Below, one piece after another: positions 40,279 to 49,548 of a DNA stretch of 64,000 nucleotides. Position 1 is the first letter of the stretch. Each line of letters opens with the position of its first letter. This DNA comes from Oscillospiraceae bacterium (GTDB taxonomy: Bacteria > Bacillota > Clostridia > Oscillospirales > Ruminococcaceae). The notes beneath the pieces are model-generated. The model worked only from the letters and a program-made list of their open reading frames with translations, was not told where the DNA came from and searched no databases. The translations under genes were made by a program, and so were the position numbers. The DNA lies in assembly GCA_018380115.1 (NCBI GenBank), contig JAGZUF010000015.1, forward strand, positions 1 through 64,000, written 5' to 3'.

Positions 40279-42822
40279 ATGGAACAGGAACTTTCCGCGC
40301 GCTTTCTGGCGCTGCGAAAACAATATATTGAGGGGCAGTTCGGCAAGCTGAACCCCGTGCAGCGAGAGGCGGTGTTTTACACCGAGGGGCCGCTGCTCAT
40401 TCTGGCGGGCGCGGGCAGCGGCAAAACCACCGTGCTTGTAAACCGCATTGCCAACCTGGTGCGCTTCGGCGGCGCGTATAACTCTGCGCTTGTGCCTGCG
40501 GGGCTTACAGGCGCGCATGTGGCCGAGCTGGAGCGGCTTGTGCAGGCGGGCGGCACCCCCAGCGAGGCGCTGGCACCCATGCTGGCGCAGCAGCCCGTCT
40601 GGCCGTACCGCATCCTTGCCATCACCTTTACCAACAAGGCGGCGGGGGAACTGAAAACCCGCCTTGCCTCCATGCTGGGGCAGGCCGGGCAGGATGTGAA
40701 CGCCTCCACCTTCCATTCGGCCTGCGTGCGCATCCTGCGCCGCGAGTGCGAGCATCTGGGCATTCCCAAAAGCTTTACCATTTACGACACCGACGACGCC
40801 CAGCGCGCCATGAAGGAGGTGTACCGCGCGCTGGAGGTGGACGACAAGTTTCTGCCCGTGAAAACGGCGCTGAACGCCATCGGCCGCCTGAAGGACCGCA
40901 TGGTGAGCCCCTCTATGGCCGCGCAAAGCGCGGCCTCCACGCGCGACAGCCTGGTGGCAAAGGTGTATTCAGCCTATGAGGCGCGGCTGCAAAGCGCCGG
41001 CGCGCTGGATTTTGACGGCCTTATTTACCAGACGGTGAAGCTGCTGAGCGAGCATGCGGACGTGCGGGAGGACTACCAGCGCCGCTTCCGCTATGTGCTG
41101 GTGGACGAATATCAGGACACCAGCGTGGCCCAGTTCGAGCTGGTGCGCCTTCTGACAGGCCCCGGGCAGAACGTGTGCGTGGTGGGCGACGACGACCAGA
41201 GCATCTACCGCTTCCGCGGCGCCACCATTGAGAATATCCTGAATTTTGAAGAGCATTTCAAGGGCGCCAAGGTCATTCGGCTGGAGCAAAACTACCGCTC
41301 TACCTCCAATATTCTGAACGCGGCGAACTGCGTCATCCGCAATAATGCCGCGCGCAAGGGCAAAACGCTGTGGACAGACAACGGCGACGGCGCAAAAATA
41401 GCCTGTTATGAGGCCGATTCCGAGCTGGACGAGGCCGCGCATGTGGCCGAGGTGATAGGCCGCAATGTGAAAAACGGCGCCCGGCTGCGCGACCACGCCA
41501 TTTTGTACCGCATGAACGCGCAGTCCGGCCCGGTGGAGACGTATTTTGCCCGCGCGGGCATCCCGTATAAAATTGTGGGCGGCCACCGCTTTTACGACCG
41601 CAAGGAGATAAAGGACATCCTTGCCTATATGAGCATTGTGGCAAACAAAAACGACGATCTGCGCCTGCGGCGCATCATCAACGAGCCCGCGCGAAAAATA
41701 GGCGCCGCCACAGTGCAGGCCGTGGCGGACATGGCCGCCGCCGACGGCGTGGCCATGCTGGACGTGCTGATGGATATGGAGCAGTACCCCTCGCTGGCGC
41801 GCGCGTCTTCGGCACTGGGCGGCTTTGTGCGCATTTACAACGCCCTGTGCCAGGCGCACGACACGCTGCCGCTGGATGCGTTTGTGAACGAGCTTGTCGC
41901 CCTCACCGGCTATAAAGCCATGCTGGAGAATGCCGGGGAGGAGGGGCAGACGCGCCTTGAGAACATCGGCCAGCTGGTGTCCAGCGTAAAGACGTATGCC
42001 GACCAGCGCGGCCCTGAGGCCAGCCTGGAGGGCTTTCTGGAAGAGGTGGCCCTGATCAGCGATCTGGACAGCTACGATGAGGACGCCGACGTGGTGGTGA
42101 TGATGACGCTGCACTCGGCCAAGGGCCTTGAGTTCCCGTATGTGTTCGTTCTGGGGCTGGAGGAGGGCATCTTCCCCAGCGAGATGAGCCGCTTTTCTCA
42201 GGAGGACCTGGAGGAAGAACGCCGCCTGTGCTATGTGGGCATCACGCGCGCAAAAAAAGAGCTGTATCTTTCGTGCGCGGCCTCGCGCATGATGTTCGGC
42301 CAGACAAAGCGCAACAAGCCCTCGCGCTTTTTGATGGAAATAGGCCCCGAACTGCTGGAATATGAGCAGAACCCCATGGCCGCCGCGCGCGCCGCCATGC
42401 GCGCCGTGCAGCCCACGGGTTATGCCGGGGGCGGCTATGGCGCCGGCCCTGTGCGCGGAAATTACCTGAACCGCGAGTACAACGCGGGCGCGCGCGCCCC
42501 GCGCCCTGCGGGCCGCGGCGGCGTGCAGCGCCATGTGGGCGGCGGCTCCACCCTGGGCGGGCAGGCCGCGCCTCCCCGCAGCGCGGCGGGCGGCTTTGGC
42601 GCGGCCAGCGGCATCCAGGCGGGCAGCGCCGCGCGCCCGGCGGCGCAGGCCGGCGCCGTGTACAAGCCCGGCGACATAGTAGAGCACAAGGTGTTCGGCC
42701 GAGGGCAGGTGCTGAAGACCACACCTGTGGCGGGCGACACCATTGTGGAAATACGCTTTGAGAAGGCGGGCGTGAAAAAAACAATGGCAAATTACGCGCC
42801 GCTGAAAAAGGTGCAGGGCTGA
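40279..42822 (+). CDS. pcrA: UvrD/PcrA-type DNA helicase
   Basis: An 847-residue SF1A 3'-5' helicase for repair and conflict resolution. It has Walker A AGAGSGKT at 43-50, VDEYQDTS (motif II), VGDDDQSIYRFRGA (III), EQNYRS (IV), TLHSAKGLEFPYVF (V) and VGITRAKKELYLS (VI). An insert of about 55 residues separates motif I from Ia. The C-terminus has a Gly/Ala/Arg-rich linker and then YKPGDIVEHKVFGRGQVLKT, the RNA-polymerase-binding Tudor-like PcrA tail. Start ATG 40279. It heads a run with thyX, tmk and mltG. Confidence 0.96.
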   Translation: MEQELSARFLALRKQYIEGQFGKLNPVQREAVFYTEGPLLILAGAGSGKTTVLVNRIANLVRFGGAYNSALVPAGLTGAHVAELERLVQAGGTPSEALAPMLAQQPVWPYRILAITFTNKAAGELKTRLASMLGQAGQDVNASTFHSACVRILRRECEHLGIPKSFTIYDTDDAQRAMKEVYRALEVDDKFLPVKTALNAIGRLKDRMVSPSMAAQSAASTRDSLVAKVYSAYEARLQSAGALDFDGLIYQTVKLLSEHADVREDYQRRFRYVLVDEYQDTSVAQFELVRLLTGPGQNVCVVGDDDQSIYRFRGATIENILNFEEHFKGAKVIRLEQNYRSTSNILNAANCVIRNNAARKGKTLWTDNGDGAKIACYEADSELDEAAHVAEVIGRNVKNGARLRDHAILYRMNAQSGPVETYFARAGIPYKIVGGHRFYDRKEIKDILAYMSIVANKNDDLRLRRIINEPARKIGAATVQAVADMAAADGVAMLDVLMDMEQYPSLARASSALGGFVRIYNALCQAHDTLPLDAFVNELVALTGYKAMLENAGEEGQTRLENIGQLVSSVKTYADQRGPEASLEGFLEEVALISDLDSYDEDADVVVMMTLHSAKGLEFPYVFVLGLEEGIFPSEMSRFSQEDLEEERRLCYVGITRAKKELYLSCAASRMMFGQTKRNKPSRFLMEIGPELLEYEQNPMAAARAAMRAVQPTGYAGGGYGAGPVRGNYLNREYNAGARAPRPAGRGGVQRHVGGGSTLGGQAAPPRSAAGGFGAASGIQAGSAARPAAQAGAVYKPGDIVEHKVFGRGQVLKTTPVAGDTIVEIRFEKAGVKKTMANYAPLKKVQG

Positions 42823-42850
42823 GCGCCGCTGCCAAAAAGGAGGGACCGCT

Positions 42851-43630
42851 ATGCTGAAAGTGAAACTGATTGCCCACACGCCCCAGCCGGAAAAGGTGGT
42901 GGCCGCGGCGGCAAAGCTGTGTTATTCCAGCGCGGGCGTAGACGACCTGCTGGACGGCCTGACGCCGGAAAGCAGCCGCGCTTTTGTGGAAAGGCTGGCC
43001 AGCCTTGGGCACGAGAGCCCCACCGAGCACGCCGTGTTCACCTTCGCCATTGAGGGTGTTTCGCGCTCGCTTCTGGCGCAGATTACGCGGCACCGCATCG
43101 CCTCTTACAGCGTGCAGAGCCAGCGGTATGTGAACCTGCACCAGTTCCGCTATGTCACCCCGCCGGAGATAGAAGGGGATGAAGATGCGCTGGCGGCCTT
43201 CCGCGCGGCCATGGACGCACAGGCGCAGCAGTACCAGCAGCTTGCGCAGGCGCTGGCGGCGCGCCACAAGGCGGCCTTTCTGGCCGAGGGGCGCGACGAA
43301 AAAACAGCCGCGCGCATGGCGGAAAAAAAGGCCATAGAGGACGCGCGCTTTGTTCTGCCCAACGCCTGCGACACCAAAATGATTGTCACCATGAACGCGC
43401 GCAGCCTGAACAACTTTTTCCGCCATCGCTGCTGCCAGCGCGCCCAATGGGAGATACGCGCCCTTGCAGACGAGATGCTGCGCCAGGCGTGCGCCGTGGC
43501 GCCCAGCCTGTTTGCCAAAAGCGGGCCGGGCTGTGTGGCGGGCCCGTGCCCCGAGGGCGCAATGAGCTGTGGTAAAATGGCGCAGATGCGGGAAAAATAT
43601 GAAAAGCTGAAAGGGGATGCCAGGGCGTGA
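42851..43630 (+). CDS. thyX: Flavin-dependent thymidylate synthase
   Basis: A 259-residue enzyme converting dUMP to dTMP with FAD and methylene-tetrahydrofolate. The ThyX motif RHRx7S is present as RHRIASYSVQS at residues 80-90. Later NACDTKMIVTMNARSLNNFFRHRCC carries further FAD/dUMP contacts. It replaces ThyA, common in anaerobes. The ribosome site is AAGGAGGG. The stop overlaps the GTG start of tmk, so dTMP synthesis and its next phosphorylation are coupled. Confidence 0.97.
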   Translation: MLKVKLIAHTPQPEKVVAAAAKLCYSSAGVDDLLDGLTPESSRAFVERLASLGHESPTEHAVFTFAIEGVSRSLLAQITRHRIASYSVQSQRYVNLHQFRYVTPPEIEGDEDALAAFRAAMDAQAQQYQQLAQALAARHKAAFLAEGRDEKTAARMAEKKAIEDARFVLPNACDTKMIVTMNARSLNNFFRHRCCQRAQWEIRALADEMLRQACAVAPSLFAKSGPGCVAGPCPEGAMSCGKMAQMREKYEKLKGDARA

Positions 43631-44301
43631 AGGGCAGGCTCATTGTGCTGGAAGGGCTGGACGGCAGCGGAAAGGCCACGCAGGCGCAGCTTTTGTATGA
43701 GGCGCTTTGCGCACAGGGCAGAAAGGCCCGCAAGGTGACCTTTCCGGATTACGAGCACCCCTCCAGCACGCTGGTAAAGCAGTATCTGGCCGGGGAATTC
43801 GGCCAAAAGCCGGAGGATGTGAACGCCTACGCCGCCTCGTGCTTCTATTCGGTGGACAGGTTTGCCAGCTATAAAACGCAGTGGGGCGCCTTTTACGAGG
43901 CGGGCGGCATCGTGGTGGCAGACCGCTACACCACGTCCAACGCCGTGCACCAGTGCGCCAAGCTGCCCAAAGAGCGCTGGGACGAATACCTTGCCTGGCT
44001 TTTCGACTTTGAATACAAAAAAATTGCCATCCCCGCGCCGGATATGGTAATATATTTAGATGTGGCGCCCGAAGTTTCGCAAAGGCTGATGACGGGCCGC
44101 TACCACGGGGACGAAGCAAAGAAGGACATTCATGAAAAAGATGTGGATTACCTGCGCCACAGCCGCATGGCGGGGGCCTATTGCGCCGGGGCATACGGCT
44201 GGCAGCGCGTGCCCTGCACGCAGGCCGGGGCCATGCGCACAAGGCAGGCCATCCACGCGGACGTCCTGCGCCTGGCGCAGGCGGCCCTGACGGAGGTGTA
44301 G
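43627..44301 (+). CDS. tmk: Thymidylate kinase family protein
   Basis: A 224-residue P-loop kinase expected to make dTDP from dTMP. The P-loop is GLDGSGKAT (residues 10-18), where Ala replaces the usual Ser/Thr after Lys; the following Thr is kept. The DRY-type motif is VADRYTTSNAVHQCAK, and the LID region is around GRYHGDEAKKDIHE. It starts at a GTG overlapping the thyX stop (GTGA), which supports the dTMP role. The P-loop variant belongs to a clostridial Tmk-like branch whose exact substrate is less certain. Confidence 0.9.
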   Translation: MKGRLIVLEGLDGSGKATQAQLLYEALCAQGRKARKVTFPDYEHPSSTLVKQYLAGEFGQKPEDVNAYAASCFYSVDRFASYKTQWGAFYEAGGIVVADRYTTSNAVHQCAKLPKERWDEYLAWLFDFEYKKIAIPAPDMVIYLDVAPEVSQRLMTGRYHGDEAKKDIHEKDVDYLRHSRMAGAYCAGAYGWQRVPCTQAGAMRTRQAIHADVLRLAQAALTEV

Positions 44302-44302
44302 T

Positions 44303-45787
44303 ATGCAGCAGGAAAATACCGGCGCACAGCGCTCGAAGGAAGAGGAATACCTGTTCCAGCTTGCAAAGCTGGAAATGCGCATCCGCGCCATGTCTGCACA
44401 GGAGAGGGAGAAGTATGCCGGCAAAATAGCCGAGGTGGAAAAGCACCTTGCGCGCCTCACGCCAGCCCAGCGGCAGGCTCTTGCGGGCCAGCTTGCCCAA
44501 ATGGAGGGCGGCCAGCCTGCGCCCGTGCAGCAGCCCCAGGCGCCTGAGGCCCGCCCTGCGCAGCCCCAGCCTGCGGCGCAGCAGGCCGCCGGACCGCAGG
44601 ATGAAGAATACGACGAAGACGGGGAAGAGGAAGCGGACATGCCTGCAAAAGGGAAAAAGGCCAAAAGGAAAAAGCGCAAGGGCCCCGGCTGCCTCATTGC
44701 CGTAATTGCCGTGTTCCTTGTGCTGGTGGCGGCGGCCAGCTTTGCCGTGAGCTGGTATTTCAACGAGATAAACGGCAACCGCGGAAAAAACAGCTACGCC
44801 GCCACCGTCACCATCGAGCAGGGCTCCGGCCCGCTCACCATCGGCAGGGTGCTGCAGCAGCAGGGGGTCATCCGTTCGGCGCAGATCTTCCGCCTGTATG
44901 TGAAGCAGGAGGGCGTGGCCGACACCCTGCAATACGGCACGTTCGAGCTCTCCAGCGCCATGAGCTATGACGAGATTATCGAGGCGCTGCAGCAGACGCA
45001 GGACGACCGCGAGACGGTGCGCGTCACCTTCCCCGAGGGCATTACGGCCACGCAGTTTGCCGCGCGCATGGAAGAGGCAGGGCTCTGCACGGCGGATGAA
45101 TTTCTGGACGTGGCCAACAATGCCGATTTCAGCCAGTTCGAGTTCTGGGCGCACCGCGATGAAGACCCCGCCCAGTTCATGAAGAGCGAGGGCTATCTGT
45201 TTCCCGACACCTACGATTTCTTCGTGGGCGACGATGTGTATAATATGGTGGCCCGCATTTATCAGGAGTTCAACACAAAATATCTGGAGAACGACCTGCA
45301 GGGCAAGGCCGAGGCCATGGGCTTTACCCTGACGCAGTATATCACCCTCGCCTCGCTGGTGCAGGAGGAGGCGGGCGGCGCCGAGCATCAGGCCGACGTG
45401 GCGGCCGTCTTTATGAACCGCATGGCTGAGGGCTCGCCCGTGCCGCGCCTGGAGAGCAACACCTCCAGCTATATCAAGAACGACAACGATAACAATTATC
45501 TGAACAACACCGTCTCAAAGGTGCTGGGCGGGTGGGAGAATATCCCACAGGAGGTCATTGACGGGTACGACACCTATTCCCGTGAGGGCCTTCCCGTGGG
45601 CCCCATCTCAAACCCAGGGCTGGACGCGCTTTTGAACACCACAAAATATGCCGAAAGCCAGTATTCCGGCAGCGGCTATTACTTCTTTGTCACAGATATC
45701 AACGGAAATTACTATTTCAACCAGACGGCCGAGGCCCATGAGGCGCAGGTGGCAGACCTGAAGGCCAACGGGCTGTTCCCGGGCTGA
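44303..45787 (+). CDS. mltG: Endolytic transglycosylase MltG
   Basis: A 494-residue membrane enzyme that cuts newly made glycan strands and sets their length. A cytoplasmic N-terminal region of about 130 residues is rich in Gln, Ala, Pro and charged residues. One membrane segment follows (about 132-154), a LysM-like stretch (GSGPLTIGRVLQQQGVI), then the YceG domain with the catalytic Glu in VQEEAGGAEHQADVAAVFMNR near 353. The end PGLDALLNTTKY is typical. It starts 1 base after tmk. The long N-terminal tail is usual in Firmicutes. Confidence 0.95.
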   Translation: MQQENTGAQRSKEEEYLFQLAKLEMRIRAMSAQEREKYAGKIAEVEKHLARLTPAQRQALAGQLAQMEGGQPAPVQQPQAPEARPAQPQPAAQQAAGPQDEEYDEDGEEEADMPAKGKKAKRKKRKGPGCLIAVIAVFLVLVAAASFAVSWYFNEINGNRGKNSYAATVTIEQGSGPLTIGRVLQQQGVIRSAQIFRLYVKQEGVADTLQYGTFELSSAMSYDEIIEALQQTQDDRETVRVTFPEGITATQFAARMEEAGLCTADEFLDVANNADFSQFEFWAHRDEDPAQFMKSEGYLFPDTYDFFVGDDVYNMVARIYQEFNTKYLENDLQGKAEAMGFTLTQYITLASLVQEEAGGAEHQADVAAVFMNRMAEGSPVPRLESNTSSYIKNDNDNNYLNNTVSKVLGGWENIPQEVIDGYDTYSREGLPVGPISNPGLDALLNTTKYAESQYSGSGYYFFVTDINGNYYFNQTAEAHEAQVADLKANGLFPG

Positions 45788-45850
45788 AAAATGTGAAGCG
45801 GAAAGCCGCGCCGCCCCTGCCAGAGCATGGCGAAGGGCGGCGCGGCCATT

Positions 45851-46065
45851 TTAGCGAAACGATAACGCCCGGCTGTGCCGGGAAGAGTAAAAAGGCTTTT
45901 GCCGTCAGTTCCGGGCGAAGCGGGATGGGATATTCAATACCAAAAAGATGCAGCACGCAATGGGAAGAACCCCATTTGCGGGAGGCGGGGCAAGTGATGC
46001 AGGAGACAGAGCATTCAGCGCCTCTTGAGGGGCTTGCCGGCAGTATGCCCTTCTGGGGCTGACTT
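45851..46065 (+). repeat. Dispersed intergenic repeat, copy R3
   Basis: Full-length copy: TTAGCGAAACG lead, CCCGGCTGTGCCGGG hairpin, TTCCGGGCGAAGCGGGATG, TATTCAATACCAAAAAGA, GGCGGGGCAAGTGATGCAGG, AGACAGAGCATTCAGCGCCT, CTTGAGGGGCTTGCCGGCAG. It shares the unusual middle part (TATTCAATACCAAAAAG, AGACAGAGCATTCAGCG) with R6 at 58.5 kb. It ends 18 bases before the U32 gene. Confidence 0.8.
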
Positions 46066-46082
46066 GGAAAGGGGAGATAAGC

Positions 46083-47339
46083 TTGCCGCAGGTAGAACTG
46101 CTTTGCCCGGCGGGCGATTTGGAGCGGCTGAAATTTGCCGTGCTGTACGGGGCGGACGCCGTGTATGCCGCGGGCGAGAGCTTCGGCATGCGCAGCGCGC
46201 CTAAAAACTTTACGCCGCAGGCGCTGGCCGAGGGCGCCGCCTTCGCGCACGCGCGGGGCAAAAAGCTGTATGTCACGCTGAACACCGTGCCCACAAATGA
46301 AGAACTTTCCGCCCTGCCCGCCTTTCTGCAGCAGGCGCAGGCGGCCGGGGCGGACGCCTTTATTGTGGCGGATTGGGGCGTGCTGCGCTGTGTAAGGCAG
46401 TGCACGCCTCAGATGCCGGTGCACATCTCCACGCAGGCGGGTGTGGCCAACTGGGGCGCGGCCTGCTTTGCACACGAGCTGGGCGCAAAGCGGGTGGTGC
46501 TGGCGCGCGAGCTTTCTATCAAAGAGATAGAGGCCATCCGCCGCAACACGCCGCCGGAGCTGGAGCTGGAGGTGTTCGTGCACGGGGCGGTGTGCATGTC
46601 GTTTTCCGGGCGGTGCCTGTTATCGAACTATTTCACGGCGCGCGATGCAAACCGCGGCGCCTGCACGCAGCCCTGCCGCTGGAAGTGGCAGACGGTGGAC
46701 GCCCCCAGCGCGCAGGAGCTGGCCGCGCGCGGCGCCAAATTTGCCGCACGCTGCTTCGACGTGGCCGAGGACGAGGGCGGCAGCTATATTCTGAACGCGA
46801 ACGATTTGTGCGCCGCGCCCCTTCTGGGCGAGCTGGTGCAGGCGGGCGTCACCAGCCTGAAGATAGAGGGCCGCGCAAAAACCTTTTATTATGCGGCCAG
46901 CACCGCCGCGGCATACCGCCGGGCGCTGGACGTATGCCTGCGCGCCCCGCAGGAGTACGCCTGCCCGCCCGAGGTGCTGTGCGAGCTGGAAAAGACGTCG
47001 CACCGCACCTATTCCACCGGCTTTTTGCAGGGCGGCCCCGCCGCGCAGGACGTGGTGTTCGGCGGATATGAAAAGGCGTATGAGGTGGCCGCGGTGGTGC
47101 AGGGCTGGCAGAGCGGCGTGCTCACCTGCCAGCAGCGCGGCAAATTCTGCGCGGGGCATCCGCTGGAGGCCCTTACCCCGCAGGGCGGTGTGCTGTGCTT
47201 CACGCCCGCCTGGCTGGAGGACGGCGAGGGCGCGCGCATCGAGGCCGCGCCGCACCCCAAAATGACCGTGCGCGTACCGTGCGAAACGCCCCTGCCGGAG
47301 TACACCATCCTGCGAAGACGGGCTGGCGGGGACGGCTGA
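46083..47339 (+). CDS. U32 family peptidase (tRNA/rRNA hydroxylation type)
   Basis: A 418-residue protein with the U32 plan: LLCPAGDLERLKFAVLYGADAVY at the start, and the signature EVFVHGAVCMSFSGRCLLSNYF with nearby Cys residues (GACTQPCRW) that in RlhA/TrhP hold an iron-sulfur cluster. Members hydroxylate RNA using prephenate; some were called collagenase-like peptidases. The start is TTG 46083, after GGGGAGATAAGC. In Bacillus, mltG and U32 genes are also linked. Here the gene is bracketed by repeat copies R3 and R4 in opposite orientation. Confidence 0.88.
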   Translation: MPQVELLCPAGDLERLKFAVLYGADAVYAAGESFGMRSAPKNFTPQALAEGAAFAHARGKKLYVTLNTVPTNEELSALPAFLQQAQAAGADAFIVADWGVLRCVRQCTPQMPVHISTQAGVANWGAACFAHELGAKRVVLARELSIKEIEAIRRNTPPELELEVFVHGAVCMSFSGRCLLSNYFTARDANRGACTQPCRWKWQTVDAPSAQELAARGAKFAARCFDVAEDEGGSYILNANDLCAAPLLGELVQAGVTSLKIEGRAKTFYYAASTAAAYRRALDVCLRAPQEYACPPEVLCELEKTSHRTYSTGFLQGGPAAQDVVFGGYEKAYEVAAVVQGWQSGVLTCQQRGKFCAGHPLEALTPQGGVLCFTPAWLEDGEGARIEAAPHPKMTVRVPCETPLPEYTILRRRAGGDG

Positions 47340-47375
47340 GTGGGGTTAATGCAGAGAAAACGGCCCCTCTGCAAA

Positions 47376-47622
47376 GTCAGGCCCCCGGCAAAGCCGGGGG
47401 CTTGCGTAAGCCTTGGAAGGGCATCGTACCGGCAAGCCTCTCAAGAGGCGCTGAAAAAAACCGCCGCTTGCATCACTTGCCCTACGGCCCGTAAACGGGC
47501 GCCGTTTATCCAAGATTATCTTTCTGGCAATCGTAAAGTTGTTCATCTCTTCCCGCTTCGCCCGGTGCTGGAAGCGAAAGCTTTTTACTCTCCCCAGCTC
47601 TGCTGGGAGTTGTCATTTCGCG
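47376..47622 (-). repeat. Dispersed intergenic repeat, copy R4 (inverted)
   Basis: Lies in the opposite orientation to R1, R3 and R6. It is nearly identical to R1 and extends past the left window edge equivalent: GCTTCCAGCACCGGGCGAAG, GTAAAAAGCTTTCGC, CCCAGCAGAGCTGGG and TTTCGCGAAATGACAACTC complete the end missing from R1. It lies 36 bases after the U32 stop. Confidence 0.8.
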
Positions 47623-47636
47623 AAAGCATACAAAAC

Positions 47637-47666
47637 AGCGGGCAGCCTTAAAAGAGGCTGCCCGCT
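47637..47666. terminator. Terminator between the U32 gene and the methyltransferase remnant
   Basis: AGCGGGCAGCCT pairs perfectly with AGGCTGCCCGCT across 6 bases, T-rich on the plus side. Suited to both convergent transcripts. Confidence 0.8.
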
Positions 47667-47713
47667 TTCATCTTTTCTGGATTATCCGGCTTCCGGGTGC
47701 AGCGCCGGGCACG

Positions 47714-48516
47714 TCACGGCATGGCCTGCTTGCGGCACACAAGCACGGCGTGATTGCTCATTCCCGTGCAGGAGCCATAGCTTGCCATTTGGTCGAGCAA
47801 TGGCTTTAAAAGCTCAAATTTTTCATCGTCTGCCGTGTGCACGATGCCCATGGTCATAAAAAAATCCGTGCCAAGATTTTTTAGCTTTGAAAAGCCGTAT
47901 TCTCCGGCAACGGCCTCTATCTCCTCCGGCATGGTGAAAAAGAAAAGCTCCGGGGCCACATCATCCACACTTTTTCCCAGAACAAGTTCGTTGGCCCTTT
48001 GGCTCGGATACCTCTGCCGCAGGCTTTCGTGCATGCATGCCCCGGCATAGACGCCCACTTTATTTATGTAGGCAAAGGCCGCAATGCCGCCTTGCCTGCA
48101 AATGCGCCTGCATTCTGAAAATACAAGCCTTTGCTCGTCCGGCGGCAGGTGGTACAGCGGCCCCAGGCACAAAACAACGTCAAAACTGCTGTCTGGCACA
48201 TCGTTCAGACAGGTGGCGTCGCCCACCTGCCCGCGGGCGTTTTTTAGCCGGTGCTTTTTTGCGTTTTTTCAAAAAGCGCAATGTTCTCCGGGGTGATATC
48301 GACGCCGAGATACTCTTGGCATGTGCCGGCAAACTGTATGGCGTAATACCCTGTGCCGCAGCCAAGCTCGATGACAGCAGAGCCGGGCCGGATATATTCG
48401 GCAATATGCTTTTGGGTGTAATAGAATTCCAGAAAAGCATACCGGGAGGTAAATGCGCGCGCCGCCTCCTGTCCGTCCCGGTATTTTTCCCTCACTGCGG
48501 CTTCATTGCGCGCCAT
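47714..48516 (-). pseudogene. Class I SAM-dependent methyltransferase, frameshifted
   Basis: Two adjacent frames make one methyltransferase of about 267 residues. The first 90 residues (from 48516) carry motif I VIELGCGTGYYAIQF and the acidic GVDITPEN. The rest (from 48226 in a different frame) has FDVVLCLGPLYHL (motif II/post II) and ICRQGGIAAFAYIN. Adding one A to the A6 run at 48255-48260 (read as T6 on the plus strand) restores a continuous frame through TQKKHRLKNARGQVGDAT. It may be a recent pseudogene, a slippage-expressed gene or a base-call error in the homopolymer. Its target is unknown. Confidence 0.85.
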
Positions 48517-48570
48517 AGCGTTCTGCTCCTTTTGCTTTTTATGGGCAGGCCGGTGCGCCGGGGCGCATTT

Positions 48571-49548
48571 TTACTGCGGGCCCGTGCCCTTTTTGGTGTA
48601 GCCCAGGGCCATGTCCACTTCGTTCTTCAAATGCTTGCCCGCCAGAAAGAGGCGCAGGTTCTGCGTGAACAGGCCGGTGATATAGTCTGTCACCTCGGGG
48701 CGGTGGCCGAAGCCAAGCCCCGCAATGTGCGGCGTGATAAAGGCATTGGGGCACTGGCGCAGCGGGTGGCCGGCCGGCAGGGGCTCGGGCTCGGTCACAT
48801 CCAGCGCCGCGGCGCCGGGCCGCCCGGCCTGCAGGGCGGCGGCAAGGGCGTCCGTATCCACGGCGCTGCCGCGTCCCACGTTCACAAACACCGAGGCGCG
48901 CTTCATCAGGGCAAACTGTTCGGCGCCCATCACATGCTGCGTCTCGCGCGTGGCGGGCAGGGCGCACAGCACGGCGTCGGCCTGCGGCAGCAGCGCGGGC
49001 AGCTCGCGCAGGGTGTAGGTCTCGTCAAAGGGCTCGCCCAGCGGCGCCCTGGTGCGGCGCACGGCGATGTTGCGGCAGCCGAAGGGCCGTGTCAGCCTGG
49101 CGAACGCTGTGCCGATGTCGCCGGCGCCTATCACCAGCACGGTGTCGCCGTGCAGGTTCAGCGGCATGCCAAGGTTTTCAAAACCGCCTGTGCGCTGCAT
49201 GTCGCGGTACTGCGGAAAATTGTTGTAAAGCCCCAGCACGGCGGCCAGCGCATGCTCTGCAATGCGCCGGCCGAACGCGCCCGTGACATTGGTGAGCGTC
49301 ACGCCTGCAGGAAGGGCGGCGCCTCTGCGCATGCAGTAATAGTCCACCCCGGCGGCGGGAAACTGTATCCATTTCAGCCGCCTGCACAGCGCCAGCTTTT
49401 TGGCCGGCACAATGCCAAATATCACGTCGGCCCAGGCCAGGCTTTGGGCATCGAAGGCCTCGTCGTACCGGAATTCACAGCCGGGCACGGCCTCCCACAG
49501 GGCCTTGTCCTCCTCACGGGCCGGCACGCCGATTAATACATGTGTCAT
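48571..49548 (-). CDS. D-2-hydroxyacid dehydrogenase family protein
   Basis: A 325-residue NAD(P)-dependent dehydrogenase. The Rossmann loop GAGDIG is at 141-146. Catalytic Arg226 lies in NVGRGSAVDTDAL, the Glu in DVTEPEPLP (250-258), and His274 in ITPHIAGLG. It interconverts a 2-oxoacid and its D-2-hydroxyacid in the cytoplasm; which one is not readable. It starts at 49548, overlapping the helicase stop by 4 bases (ATGA), and has a strong AAGGAGG ribosome site. The partnership with a helicase has no obvious metabolic logic. Confidence 0.93.
   Translation of the reverse strand: MTHVLIGVPAREEDKALWEAVPGCEFRYDEAFDAQSLAWADVIFGIVPAKKLALCRRLKWIQFPAAGVDYYCMRRGAALPAGVTLTNVTGAFGRRIAEHALAAVLGLYNNFPQYRDMQRTGGFENLGMPLNLHGDTVLVIGAGDIGTAFARLTRPFGCRNIAVRRTRAPLGEPFDETYTLRELPALLPQADAVLCALPATRETQHVMGAEQFALMKRASVFVNVGRGSAVDTDALAAALQAGRPGAAALDVTEPEPLPAGHPLRQCPNAFITPHIAGLGFGHRPEVTDYITGLFTQNLRLFLAGKHLKNEVDMALGYTKKGTGPQ

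Noticed and set aside
40969..42879. Long antisense frame over pcrA
   Set aside because: Shadow with low-complexity His/Ala/Arg composition and no start signals.
47340..47651. Small genes in the repeat copies
   Set aside because: Open frames recur in several copies but in no constant frame or start, and the hairpin layout explains the sequence better than coding does.
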